From assembly GCA_951802195.1 (NCBI GenBank), contig OX637626.1:434001-498000 (forward strand): a DNA stretch of 64,000 bases, read 5' to 3'. The notes under the pieces are model-generated. The model worked only from the letters and a program-made list of their open reading frames with translations. It was not told the DNA's origin and did no database searches. A program made the translations under genes and the position numbers. Shown here one piece after another: positions 35,201 to 55,529 of the stretch. This DNA is from Tausonia pullulans (lineage: Eukaryota; Basidiomycota; Tremellomycetes; Cystofilobasidiales; Mrakiaceae). Positions within the stretch are counted from its first letter, which is position 1; each line of letters begins with the position of its first letter.

Positions 35201-36638
35201 CAACTCGGACTCCGGCGAGGGCTACATCACCGTTGACAGTCAGTTAGCTTTTGTGTCGAGATTGAGCTTGACTGACGCTGCACAACACCAGAGAATGAGG
35301 GAGACCGCAACAACATAACCGCCTGGGGAGGAGGCGACGATATGGTCCGCGCTGTTGCTGCCAACAACGAGGTATGTGTCCCTTCGAATGTGCGAAGAAA
35401 AGTGGTCTATCTCGCCTAACTCACGCACCGCACCATCTCACCAAAAGAACACCATCGTCATCATCCACTCCGTGGGCCCGATCATTGTCGAGCCGTGGAT
35501 CGATGTAATTTTCCCCTTCTTGTCCTAATGTCTCTCTTTGGGTTTTTGCTGACAGGTGGCGCATTCATTTGTAGCACCCCAACGTCACCGCCGTCGTCTA
35601 TGCTGGCCTACCGGGCCAGGAGGCCGGCAATTCTCTCGTCGACATTCTTTACGGAGCGTGAGTTGTTTCATCTTTGAACAAAGCCCTGCTCAGCAGCCTG
35701 TTGATACCGCCCATTCACAGTTACAACCCATCTGCCCGCCTACCCTTCACAATGGGCCGCCAGCTTAGCGACTACCCAGCTCAGGTAGGATCACCCATGA
35801 ACTGAGGCAAATCTAGATGAGCAATTTTAACTGAACACCTCGCAGATCAACTTTGTCAACTCCTCTGAGCCTCCTCACCCACAGATCGATTACATCGAGG
35901 AGCTCAACATCGACTATCGCCACTTCCTGTCGAAAAAGATTTCCCCCCGTTTCCCCTTTGGCTTCGGCCTCTCGTACACAACATTCAAGTACGACGACCT
36001 CAACATCTGGAAAGTTGACGAGAGCAAGCGTGACGTTGTCGAGCAGCGTGCGCTTGAATTTCGTGGGAACCCTGACTCCGAGTTTATGGGCGAGGTCGGA
36101 TCCAGTCTCGCCCCCTGGCTTCATGGCGAGTACTCGCTCTCTGTCATTCTGTGGTTCGCCTATTGACCATGCTGAAGCGCCTACCTTTCCGTCTCCCCTC
36201 AGCCGATGCCTACATGATCGAGTTCACCATCACCAATACGGGCGATGTCAACGGCTGCGATGTGAGCTAGCTGGCACCTTCAGGCTCCCCTTGCCGCGAC
36301 TTGCCATCTGATTGTCCTCTGTTCGTCCTTCAGGTCCCGCAACTCTACCTTCGTTTCCCCAAGGGTGCTGGCGAGCCTGTGCGTCTTTCATCCTTCTTCC
36401 CTTATCTCCTCTCTGACGATCTCCTCATTTCCACCAGCCTCGCGTCCTCCGCGGCTTCGAGCGCCTCAACCTCGACCCGGGAGTTACCAAGAAGGTTCAG
36501 ATGCCTCTCTCCAAGTACTCAATGTCCATCTGGGATGTCGTCGCCCAGAAGTGGGTTGTCCCCGAAGGCGTCTTCGGCGTGGTCATAGCTCAAGATTCCT
36601 TTGATACCCAGCTCGAGGGGACGATCCCTCGGGACTGA
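32262..36638 (+). CDS. secreted GH3 beta-glucosidase
   Basis: A glycoside hydrolase family 3 enzyme that releases glucose from cellobiose and other beta-glucosides outside the cell. The first 20 residues (LPLSSALLLAAAAVVARSSP) are a signal peptide. Then comes an unusual stretch of about 130 residues rich in Ala, Ser, Thr, Pro and NxT sites. The GH3 N-domain follows: GVGWTNGPCVGNIAAQP, GLCLQDSPVGIRFADY, INVAL-type NVALGPMMNMGRDPQGGRNW, EGFGADPYLTGEAA, CAKHYIANE, CSYNLINNSWACQNSKMQN and GFQGYILSDWQAT, whose Asp is the usual nucleophile. The GH3 C-domain has STVLLKNTKG, SVGPIIVEPW and PSARLPFTMG. A fibronectin-III-like end (FTITNTGDVNGCDVPQLYLRF) closes it. About eighteen short introns interrupt the gene. 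It faces the GH12 gene tail to tail. Confidence 0.93.
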
Positions 36639-37365
36639 AACCCCTCCACCTCATACCACTGGCGAACGTGCCTCTCCGATTCATTTCGTTTCGCCTTCTC
36701 GTAATAATGTATTATGATCAAGGAACCCTTGTGATTGGACCTTGAACCCGCTAGTAGAGAGCATGGAGATGATGGTCGTCGGAGGGCAGACACGTGAAAA
36801 CCCCTCCCCCCCTCCCCCCCCTTCAACACCAAGATGTCTGTTTGTGCGCCCTCGTCGGGACATCAGCACATTGTTCCGTCAATTCATCATCAAAATGGAT
36901 CTCAGGGAGGATTACACTTGGCAGTTGGAGGGTGGCGAGGTTCGGTTGACACTGAACTAGGAACCGACGCTAGCTCTGACTCTGAGCCATCGCTTGGACA
37001 GTTTCTGGAAATGCGGACAGGCGTGATGATTGATGGCCTTCATCGTGGATGGCTCATGAGGCCTGGCTTGCTTTCTCATGCGTTGTCACTGCTCGCGTTC
37101 TCTTACTCTCGCTAGCCTCTCGTTTTATCCTCGAGCATCTTGTTTATCCATCTTACCCGGTCACTCCTTGATTTCTGACAGTCTTATCATCATTCAGGCT
37201 GCTTCGCTCTCAATTACAGAGCATGGACGGATGGCCATCCACATCCATGAAAATCAAAGCACAACCAAATCACAATTCCGAACCGAGACAGATCGGTCCC
37301 TCCTTTGGCTTACTGCAAGCCACGAATGACGCTCCTTGAGCGTACTGCACCGAGGTGTCTTCAGC
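36639..37365. other. convergent spacer between GH3 and GH12 genes
   Basis: About 730 bp lie between two stop codons. No coding signal stands out. Both transcripts should end here; there are C-rich and A/T-rich patches (36780-36830 and 37130-37200) but no clear poly(A) signal that I would defend. Confidence 0.5.
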
Positions 37366-38709
37366 TTAGTACTTGATCTTGGCCTGGTACTCGGTGACAG
37401 TGAGAGTAGCGGATCCCTCGAACGGCTCGGTACCGGCCTGGACGTCGGTGAGAAGGAGCGAGGAGGAGACACCCTGCTTCTCAATGAGGGGAGCTACGAT
37501 GGGGTCCAGTGAGTTCCTATTTCTGATAGGCTCGTAGTAGATCAGTCTCTACTCACTGATGAAGAGCTTGAGGTCGGTCTTGAAGGAGGTGAGCTCCTTG
37601 GACGGGACGTAGGAGAAGACCTGCGCAATGGCCGAAGGAGCAGGGTGAGATGACGGCGGAAGACTCAGGCCGAGAGAAAGTACTCACAGTCCAGTCTCCG
37701 ACGATGCCCTTATAAAGGGTGAAAGAGTAGCCCGCGATGGTGGTGGTTCCAATGGGTCCACCGGCCGGTCCAGCTCCACCCCTGGAAGTCGGATTTGTTT
37801 TAAGGTCAGCTCGAAGAAGCGTTGAAGGCGGTAAAGAAGATCTTGGGACGAACCTGCTCGAGAGCCAAATCATGATCTCGTAGATGTGCTTGCCGTTGTT
37901 GTCGGAGAGCCAGAGGTCGTACGAGACGTCGGCGACGAGGGGGTTCGAGGCCGTAGTGTACGTCCAGTACATGCTGTGGATGGAAAGAGGGAGATCAGCC
38001 GGTGAGATCTTAAGACCGAGGCATAGTCCACTCACTTCGAGGGAATGGTCTTGACCTGAGAGATCGGCTTGCCGAGCCCCTGGAGCAGAGCGACGTTGGG
38101 GTCTGAAGACGGACAAAGGATCCGAATGAGGAGGAGTGAGCGATGATTCAAAGCACTTTGCGCGAAACAGAAACGTACAAGACTTGACCTTGGCGAATCC
38201 TCCGGTGTAGGCGTACGTCGTTTTCCACGCGATTTTGGTCTGTTTCGATGAATGATTGATCAGCGTCCGCTTGAGATTGAGACCTGCAAACGATGGCGCA
38301 TCACGAACGGAAGAGGGGCTCGAGAGCTGCTGAGTACACTGTGAGAACGAAGTGGCGTCGCCCTGTCCCCACATATTGTTGTACTGGAGGAGGGAAGAAG
38401 AGGTCAGTACAGGTCAGGAAATAGCCCTGAAATGAAGGAACGACGCCAGGGGCAGGAGGAAAGAACCGCCGGAGTGTTTCGGCGAATGCCGGCTGGACTT
38501 CCTTCCCTCCTTTTCCTTCTGCGATGCGAGTTCTCTTCGATACTTACGAGACGGTAGAGGCCCGAGTTGTAGTCAATGTTGTCCCACTGGCCGCACATGT
38601 TGACTCCGGCACGCTTGTCGAGACCGGCGTCCTCAGAAAGGCGCGAGGGTCCGGCAAAGGTGCCGGCGACGAGGGAGGAGGCGACAAGGAGGGGGGCAGC
38701 AAACTTCAT
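37366..38709 (-). CDS. secreted GH12 endoglucanase / xyloglucanase
   Basis: Glycoside hydrolase family 12 enzymes cut beta-1,4-glucan or xyloglucan chains internally with a retaining mechanism. MKFAAPLLVASSLVAGTFAG is a clean signal peptide, followed by a possible Kex2-type site at DKR. The mature protein begins near NMCGQWDNIDYNSGLYRL and continues with YNNMWGQGDATSFSQCTQ, whose Cys pair is typical of the family. Then come TYAYTGGFAKVKS, MYWTYTTASNPLVADVSYDL and YEIMIWLSS, whose Glu is the expected nucleophile. GTTTIAGYSFTLYKG, GDWTVFSYVPS and GTEPFEGSATLTVTEYQAK follow, the last holding the expected acid/base Glu. At least six introns are present. The start at 38709 is the only ATG giving a signal peptide. 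Confidence 0.92.
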
Positions 38710-39831
38710 GACGTAGGAGTGAGAGGAGAAAGAAAGAGGGAGATGATAGACGTTGGGAGAGAGGAGAGAGACAAACGTTTCTTCACCTAAAGAAAGGGAA
38801 GCGCAGTAACGAAAGAGGAGGAGGCCGCCCTCTCGATCTAAAGGGGCTTGGGCAATTTGCAAACCCGCCGAAACTAGAGCGAAAGGGGTCGATCTAAGTC
38901 AGAGGGACAGAGATGTGATGGTCGGTCCGGCCGGGGGAACTCATCAAGAGAGAAGGATGCCTCGTGGCTTCGGAGTTTCTGCGCACTGCTTCGGAGAGTC
39001 AGTCTGAGTCTCTCTCTGTCAACCAGCTGCTAATAAAGGAAGGGAAACGATCACCTGATTCTGTAGCGAGCGACTGGATCCAAGAAAGGTGAATATTCCC
39101 CCTGCCCCACGCAAGTATGTGAAGAGGAGCGCCAGCTCTCCAACTACGTGAGGACACGACCTCCCAGAGGGAGCAGAGTCCTGGACGTATCCGTTTGTAT
39201 CACCACCCAGCTCTGCGACGTTTCGGGGGCTGAAGGCGGGAGGCGATGAGAAAGGCGCCGAGCGAGGGGCAGATCAAGTCAGGGCGAGGGAGCTGATCAT
39301 TTCGACCCCTGGCACGCGTTGAGGGACGTGCGTCCATGCCTGAGGCTGGGGCTGATGTGTCACGCAGGGAAAGTGGAAAGAGAGAAAAACATGGCACAGG
39401 GGGGGAGCAAAGGGGCTTGGCCGGAAGGGGGAAGATGAATTTGCGTGTGACGCTCGTTCGTGGCAGGAGAGGGGATGATTGTGACAGAGGAAGATCACCA
39501 GCTTGCCCGCTCTCGTAACCCAGCTCCGGAGGTGGCCCGCTCGCCACTAGATCCAAGCAGACAGGGGATTAGGCCGAGATCCAGTCTCAATCCAGAGCCA
39601 GAGTCTTACCACCAGTTGACCGACCAAGCGTGCGCGTGATGATAGTTGGCACTAGCGCAAGATTTAGACTAGCAGCGAACGGTCTTTTCCCGGAACTTCT
39701 CTCAGCGCGCAAGCAAGAACTTTCAGGCTGTATAGATTGCCACCTCCTCATTTCTAAGAAGGCCAAAGTTACATGTCCTCGGGCACAGCGAAGTCCAACC
39801 CTCGATCCAGATCGAATTGTCCACTGCCTCA
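38710..39831. other. intergenic, upstream of GH12 and downstream of NKAP
   Basis: About 1.1 kb lie between the GH12 start and the NKAP stop. I see no domain in any of the small open frames. It should contain the GH12 promoter, and its length is greater than that of the housekeeping promoters in the window. Confidence 0.5.
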
Positions 39832-41829
<1,998 letters not shown>

Positions 41830-42298
41830 CGAGGTGTAGAGCGGGTCGGTCGTGGTTGGGAGAGAGAGCGTGTGCTCGCCCTCTCCCGCTTTCTCCACCC
41901 GTCCCGCCCACTTGACGACCAGGTACTCTCAACTAGCGGTATATATTCCCATCAATCAAGCGTTATCAATACTAAGGAATATAGTTCTATGTATAAAAAC
42001 GACGGCATCCAAAAAATCAACTGGAGATGGCTACGGTCGTGAAGGAGAGGAAGGAAACAGGGCAAGAGAGCTCGCCCCCCTCTCTCGAGTTGATGCTTGA
42101 CCATCACCGCGCCGCTCTCGAGTCGACCCTAGGCCATCCAACTCGACACCCCCTCTCGCGCCCTAGAGCGCTCTCTCTCTCCGACAGAGCTCCTCACAGC
42201 GAGCGCATCCCCTTCTGTCTCTTCCTCCCAATCGGATTAACTCCTCCCGCCCCCCGAGCAACCTCGATCTCCCCCTCTCCATCCCTCTCTCGCCCGCG
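41830..42298. promoter_or_regulatory. divergent promoter NKAP / NUP98-96 with a TATA-like box
   Basis: About 470 bp separate the two starts. A TATATATT-like element at 41940-41947 lies about 110 bp upstream of the NKAP start and about 350 bp upstream of the nucleoporin start, in a locally A/T-rich patch (41936-42025). From 42060 on, CT-rich DNA leads into the nucleoporin ATG. Confidence 0.5.
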
Positions 42299-49111
<6,813 letters not shown>

Positions 49112-49312
49112 TTGCCGCGTCCCCCTCTCTTCCTCTCATCATGTAGGTAGTTAGCTAGCTTGGCCTGTTCACCTCTCCTTGTTTTTCCTCCTCTGTGCCC
49201 GTGCCTTTTCTTTTTCTCTTCCGTTAGCTAGCTTAGCTTTGGTCGCCTTGTCTTCGTTAAACAAAACAAAACGCATTGATGACTTTCTCGCTCGCTTGGT
49301 TGCTCTGCCGCC

Positions 49313-51335
49313 TCAGTCGACTTTCTTCGAAGCGGGGATGTCCAGAGGCGCCAGCTTGCCCGTTCGCTCCTGAACGACAAGGGCGCGCATCTTCAGCGCG
49401 ACGAAAGCGAGGGCCGTCCCGCTGAGGGCGTAGCATGGGAAGGGGCCCAGGACCCAGTAGGTCGAGCACGCGACGAGGGGACCGAGAGCGCGGCCGAGCT
49501 GATGTGACAGACAAAGGGTCAGCCAGATTGAAAGAGAAGAGCAGCGTGGGCTGCAAACGCACCTGGCCAGAGCTCCGGAACTTGCCGAGGACCTCTCCTC
49601 TCCTCTCGGACTCGACGCCCTTCTCTGCGAGAAGGAGACTCGTGCCTCCCTGCAGGCCCGTGACAACGCTCGCGCTCGTGAAGGCGAGGCATGCGGCGCC
49701 GGCGTAGAGTAGGCCCGCCGAGGGGAAGAACGGGAGGAGCGAAAGAAGGAGAAGACCGAGCGCCGTCGAAAGTACGCCTCGATAGGCGAGGACTAGTGGA
49801 CGGGCCGAGGCACGCCGGGTGTAGCCACCTTGCAGGAGGGAAGAAAGGATGCCGATAAAGCCGAGGAGTCGCCCATTCTGGGCGTTGGACGCGCCAAAGA
49901 GGTCGTAGGTGAGGAAACTATGACAAAGTCAGGGATCAGTGTGAGATATAGAAGCAGCGTGTAAGGGCTTACGTGAGTGTAAACTCGACACCAGAGAAAA
50001 GAAGGAGGAACGTCCGGTGGATGCCCCGGAGATCGCTGAGCGCCTTCTCACGCTGCTCCGGCGTGCCCTCGATGGTCGCGACCTGTTTCTGCTTCTTTCC
50101 TTCCTCCTTCTCCTTAACTCCTTCCATCTCGTCAACGGTGCCTCGCCACGTCTTGGTCTCGGGCAGGAACTGATAGAGAACGGCCGTCTCGACCAGGAGG
50201 AGGATTGTGGCGAGCACGGCTGGGGCGGCGTAGATGTTAAGCTCGCGACCGGCGAGGGAGAGGGCCGGAAGAAGTGGGCGCGACGCGAAGTAGGCACCAA
50301 GAGAAGGGCCAAAGGTGAAGGCGAGAGCTGGATGAATGGGAGGGATTAGTTGGGTCACCTAGCCTCGGTTGAGAAACGCGATCGGTCGTCACCCACAGAA
50401 GGCAAGACCGACGAGAGCGAGGGATCGAGGTCGAGTCGCAGGGGAAGTTATGTCTGTCAGTATGGCACTGAAATGATAAACTAGTCGTCAGCCGAGGGGT
50501 TGGTGTCACTGGAGTGCGCGCAAACGTACATCGACAGCTGAACATTGCCCTCCGAAAGACCGCCGACTAGACGTGCAACCAGGAACGAGGCCTATGAAGG
50601 ATTTCCAGGGTTGTCAGCAATGATGCCCTAGCCGTAGCATAGACTGGAAGCAGCGAGACTAACGAAAGACGTCGACGAGACCCAGATCGCTGCGGCGAGG
50701 ATATTGCCCAGCATGCTCAGTAGAAGAATCGGCCGCCGGCCGTAACGGTCGGAGAGCGTCCCGATCCAAGGCGAGACGAGGAACTGGCAGAACCTTTAGG
50801 TAAAAGCGCGCCACAACATACGACCGAGCGGGGAGAAAAGAGGTATGACAGATCGGCCAGTGTCAGCGAGAGCAATCGCGTCGACACGTCAAGCCCTGTC
50901 GCCTGCTTGCAAGCCTCCTCTTAGGGCGATTAAATTGAACTCACGAAAAGACCGATCCCAAGAGCCCACCGAGGAGCACGACATCCCACTTCTTCAGGTG
51001 CTCGTGCTGACTCGGAGCGAGCGTTCCCGGCGCGACGAGCGCCCGGAAGGCGGTGAGACCACGGAGAGTGCGGGAAAGGAGGGTGTCCGTTTGGGACTCT
51101 GCCGCCTCGCGGAGAGTGTACCACTCGATGATGCGAGGGAAGAGAGGCAGAGGAATCCTGAGACCAGCCAGCCAACTGTCAACTGATGACGGCACAGAAG
51201 TGAAAGTGAAGAGGCAGGACAGGACGGTGAGCTAGCTCACGTAAAGGCCAGAAGGTCCAGGACGAGGGCGAAGAATATGAGACCGACGAGCTTGGAGCCC
51301 TTGCGAGGGGGAGATGGGGTGGGGCTGGTGGCCAT
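49313..51335 (-). CDS. major facilitator superfamily transporter (DHA1/MFSD10-like)
   Basis: This is a 12-span secondary transporter. The start [20 protein letters not shown] leads straight into span 1 ([12 protein letters not shown]). Motif A lies between spans 2 and 3: [20 protein letters not shown]. Further spans are seen in [88 protein letters not shown] and [21 protein letters not shown] charged loop of about 60 residues ([16 protein letters not shown]) separates the two halves. The likeness is to tetracycline-efflux-like transporters such as vertebrate MFSD10; the substrate is unknown. It is convergent with NUP98-96, with only about 200 bp between stops. An upstream in-frame extension to about 51450 is open, but the ATG at 51335 fits span 1 best. 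Confidence 0.85.
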
Positions 51336-51716
51336 GGGAGAAGCGAGGCCGAGTGCAGACGAGGACGGTGGTGGAAGAAGCCAGTCCGAAGCTGGGAAAG
51401 ACGAGGGAAACTGGCTCTCAAAATAGGCCGCAAGGCGCGCGACTGGGCCCATGCTTTCAGATTCTTGGCGAGCTGGACGGCCTTTTTGATGATATCTCTC
51501 TGGTCGTCCATGAAAAGAGAGGGCCAACAACATCTAGCGCCCATCCAAGTGCAGTTGCTGGGTCAGCTGATCACCATGAGTGTTTCATAGATACATTGAG
51601 CGCAGAGCCAGAGGAAGGAGAAACAGCAAGGAAGAAGGAGAGAGGGGGAAGGGGGGGGAAGCCATGAGCGATTAAAAAAGATCAGATAAGATGCAACGCC
51701 AAGAACGACCTTTGTT

Positions 51717-54498
51717 CTACACAGATGCGTCCTTCAAGCAAGCCTTGATGCAGTGGGTCTGAGCCTTAAGCAGTGCATTAACATCCCCCACACCAGCGGT
51801 CATGCTGTTGCTACCTCCACCTTCAATGCAGCTGGCGACCTCTGCGCGCGCGAGGATGGCCCTAGTGGCCGCCTCGGTCGCCTGCGTGGCGATCCGCTTC
51901 GCCGCCCGGCCAGAAATGAGCATATTGCGGAGGTGAATACAGACGGAAATGAGGAGCAGGATTATGAGCGCCGAGCGAACGACTGTAGTGGGCGAGGAAG
52001 CATCAGTTAACGTGCACCGAGTGTGCACGAATTGAGACACTCACCATCTTCTCCGAGCCAGTCGAAGACGTCGTCCATCGTCCCTCCACTCTGGGCTTCG
52101 CCACCTCGAAGTGTTGAACAATCATCGTCCTCGTCATCCTCCTCGTCGTCATAAGGCACATTGCCATTCTCGAAAGGCACATCGCCGGAGGTGCTCTTCG
52201 AGCCGACTGCTTCGCCAGAGGCAACGCCCCGGCCCAACTCTTCGGGCGTAAGAGCGTACTTTTCGGGTTCGGCCTCAATTTTTTCCCGAACTTTGGCAGC
52301 GAGGAGGTTGTTCCATTCCTTCTGGCCAGACACGGATGAGGAGTTGCTGCGAGCGAGAGAGTCAGTCAACAATTCAGATTGGATGACGATGAAGGCAGGA
52401 CCGACATGATGGCTGAGAACGGTGATGATTGTCAGCCCATGCTCATATATATTCCGAATATGATGGAACCCACATTTGAGCATTGAGCGTCCCGACCAGT
52501 CAATCTGGAACGAGGCAACCATCCGAGTCCCGCCCTTCTTGCCGCCGGCCCAGGTGACTGAGGTTAAAGCGCCGAGCAGTCGTCAGGTCCTCCCCTACCA
52601 TCATAAAGGAGTGTTAGATACAGACGTACAAACGGTCTTTGTCCTGACAATGAAGCTGAGGTGGGAGTTGAGCGCGAAAGGTCAGACCACTGACGCTATT
52701 CTCTGCGTGATCATTCATTCCCGACGCACCTCTTTCCGCTCGGTACATCTGGCGTCTGTGTTGTTCCCTGGATTCCTAGCCACGTCTGAGGATCATTGTT
52801 GAGGATCTTCTCAGTGAAGACGCCTGATGGGGATAACTGTAAGCTTTTGAGCGCGAATACACGAAAGGAAGGCACGTACACTTCGCCTGGCCAATGTTCC
52901 CTCCAATGGGCTTAACATACTGCATTTCGCGCTCCTTGCCCTGCCACTCGCCGATTTGGATATCTTTGATAGGGATCAAGTGAGGCGCCAGTAAGGATCC
53001 TGGAGTCTTCGTGGAATATGACGACTCGGCCTACCTCGACAACCTTGACCCTCCCAGAGGGCTCTGATAAACTCCGGGTCGTTGTACATGAGGTTGAACG
53101 CCTTCTCGGGGGTCGTCAGCAGCCTACAAGGGAACCAAGCATCAGTTGATGTTCCCTTCTCAATATGCGTGACGAGGAGACCACGCACCGAGTATCAAGA
53201 GCGATCTGCTCGTACTTGAGCGTGTCGGCGTTGGTGGCAGCCCGGGGTCTTCCCGCAACAGTGGTCTTCCCTTCGTTGGCATTTGGAGTCACATCGCCGC
53301 CATCTCCAACGTCGCCGCTAATTCGCTTCTTTGCAATTTCAGCCTCGGTAAGACCCTTGTTGTCTGAAGCCGTGGAATCCACTCCGTCGTCGGCAGTCTC
53401 GGTTGCCACGAACGCTGCATAGGCCTGGGGCTTCACAGCCTTCCAGGAGGAGCGGATGACCTCCAGCGTCGCATCACGCTTTGTCATGGTACAGAACTTG
53501 GACTTTTGCACGTGTCAGCGCTGCGACTGTTTGCAAGAGGGGGCTGTAGTGGAACCGAACCTCTTCGCCGTTCTTGTGGATGATCTCAAGCGCGTTGGGA
53601 ATCAGAAGAGCGACCTTCTGGGGGATGACCGCAGTGATGTCGGCGAGCGCGATAACTTTCTTCGTCTTTATGCCGAGGATGCTGCTCTGAATTAAGGGGA
53701 TTTTCCGTCAGCAACACCGAGGGTAACTGTAGGTGAAGATAGTCTCACCCTGAAATAGATCTGGCGGTCCGACACATACAGCCGACCGTGGATCATGATG
53801 TCGGCGATGTAAGCACACCTGCAGGCTGTAGAAGAGATGGCTCATCAGGTTACAAGCCCAGAATAAACAGAAGAACGCAACGGAAGATGACGGGAGGAAC
53901 GGACTGTTGAGCTAAGAGGAAAGGAGGAAACAATCTAAAGGTTGGTGACGCGTCCTGTCAAGACGAGGGAGAGCCACGCGACACGTCAACTCACGAGTTC
54001 TTCCGATTCCTGTGTCTTGAAGTGTTTCCGCCAAGCATCCTTGCGCTTGTCTGTGAGCTCATCGCTTGACGAACCCGCAGAGGATATGGAAGAGCCCGTC
54101 GAAGCGGTCGATGACACCGAGTCGGCTCGCCCAGATCGCTTCTCGATGTCGGTCTGCTTCTTCGCGCACGAGAGCGCGGGGGCCGAGATCGCTGGTGTCG
54201 GCGCCGCCGCCGCCAGAAGAGACGCCGTCGACGAGGTCAAGACGGCGCTCGACGCGACATTCGAAGATGGGACCCAGTCGGGGGCAGTATGTGGTGACGA
54301 GACTGGGAGCGCGGACGAGGGGTTGGTGGGTGTCGATGTCTGCGAAGAGGAAGCCGTCTCGACGACAACGGGTGTGTCCGAGCTTATGGGGGACGAAGAG
54401 GAAGCCGAGGGAACCGCGGGCTCTTCGGTGACGGCATCGACCACTGGCGCGAGCGTGGGAGCATCGGCGACAGGGGGAAGCTTTTGAGGCTCAGACAT
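51717..54498 (-). CDS. GRAM/VASt-domain sterol transfer protein (LAM/Ysp family)
   Basis: Lam/Ysp proteins sit at ER contact sites and move sterols between the ER and the plasma membrane or mitochondria. The N-terminal 150 residues are Ser/Thr/Pro/Ala-rich. The GRAM domain is seen in WRKHFKTQESEEL, CAYIADIMIHGRLYVSDRQI, YFRV, SILGIKTKKVIALADITAV and NALEIIHKNGEE. The VASt (StART-like) domain is seen in EKAFNLMYNDPEFIRALWEG, IQIGEWQGKEREMQYVKPIG, TTQTPDVPSG and MVASFQIDWSGRSMLK. An acidic linker (DDEEDDEDDD) leads to one membrane span, VRSALIILLLISVCIHLRNML, and a short lumenal tail that ends at 51717. Numerous small introns are present. The ATG at 54498 (MSEPQKLPPVADAP) is chosen because upstream in-frame sequence is hydrophobic and unlike the family. 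Confidence 0.88.
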
Positions 54499-55310
54499 GG
54501 ATGCGGGTGGTGGAATAAAGGAGCAAGAGAAAAGGGCGACGATGAGGTGGATGTTGAGGGGTGGGAATGTCAGCGAAAGCATGGCCGCCTGACGCTTCCT
54601 TCACATAGGACGACGGACGGACCTCATCCCCGATACGCGTCATCTGCCGAGGTTGTCGTCCCCTTCCATGCTCGCTTCGCGTCGGCCCCGGAGCCGGTTG
54701 ACGATGTCCTTCGAATTCAGAAACATACGACGCACTATTGATTCTCGGAGGCGAGCTCCAGGGTAGCCACACCGAAAGCTGTCCTCCTGGGAAGATCACC
54801 CGTTCGGCCGAGGGGGACGCGCTGCTTTCTTTGTCTTCGTCGCCACTCTCCGTTTTTGTTGCAACCCTCAGTCTTTTCTCCTTCTCTCCTCTCATCGAAT
54901 GACTCCATCCACTTTCCTGCTCAGGATATGGACAGTCATATGTACAAGGACCAAGGACACTTGACGTCCCACCCTGTCAGGACCAAACCCGACTCTCTCG
55001 CTTCTACTTCGGGCGACGTAGCCACCAGGACAGACTTAAGTAGGCTTCAGGCCGCATTCGTTGAATCGCGTTATGCCCTGCGCGTCCACCGGTCAGCATG
55101 CCCTCTGAGAGACCCGTTATGGATAGGAATCATGTAACGGAGTAGCCCTACATGCTCCTTAAGGGGCAATAAGGTCGTTAGGAACGAAGTTACCGCTTTC
55201 CGCCCAAAAGGAAATGCAGCGTCGACGTGGATCGGTGGGGCTCATAATTCGCACCCTCAACATTTGCATGCCGTGGGAGGTACATTCACGGTGTGAGCAC
55301 AAAATTTTCT
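54499..55310. other. intergenic, LAM gene to tRNA-Glu
   Basis: About 810 bp lie upstream of the sterol-transfer gene and downstream of the tRNA gene. The small frames here show no domain. A poly(A)-type run at 55301-55304 reads TTTT on the minus strand and serves as the likely RNA polymerase III stop for the tRNA. Confidence 0.5.
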
Positions 55311-55396
55311 TCCCCTGCCGGGAGTCGAACCCGGGCCTTGACGGTGCAACCTAGACAGTTGAGAGCGTCATATCATAGCCGTTAGACAACAGAGGA
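55311..55396 (-). tRNA. tRNA-Glu (anticodon CUC) with a 15-base intron
   Basis: Read on the minus strand, the gene starts TCCTCTGTTGTCTAACGGCT and ends GGTTCGACTCCCGGCAGGGGA. The acceptor arms TCCTCTG and CAGGGGA pair over seven positions with one G-T pair. The B box GGTTCGACTCC is perfect. The anticodon stem GACG/CGTC encloses a loop with CTC at 55361-55363. A 15-base intron (55345-55359) sits after position 37, the canonical place for tRNA introns. The body matches fungal tRNA-Glu. Confidence 0.93.
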
Positions 55397-55439
55397 ATTG
55401 GACTGATTATTAAGGGTGAATTTACGGGTATATAATTTC

Positions 55440-55529
55440 AATTTGCGTTCGATTCACCCCGATTTCACCATCTCTCATAGAGTTACCTCGTTCTCTACGT
55501 ATAACTCATGACTTAAATACAAAAAAAAA
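55440..55529 (+). mobile_element. LINE 3'-end remnant with poly(A) tail
   Basis: This short stretch ends in a run of about ten A (55520-55529). Its last 60 bases before the A run, including CTACGTATAACTCATGACTT, match the 3' end of the neighbouring remnant at about 56222-56281 with roughly three quarters identity by eye. A shared 3' end with a poly(A) tail and no 5' part is what strongly 5'-truncated LINE insertions look like. It begins about 45 bp upstream of the tRNA-Glu 5' end. The left border is a guess. Confidence 0.5.
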
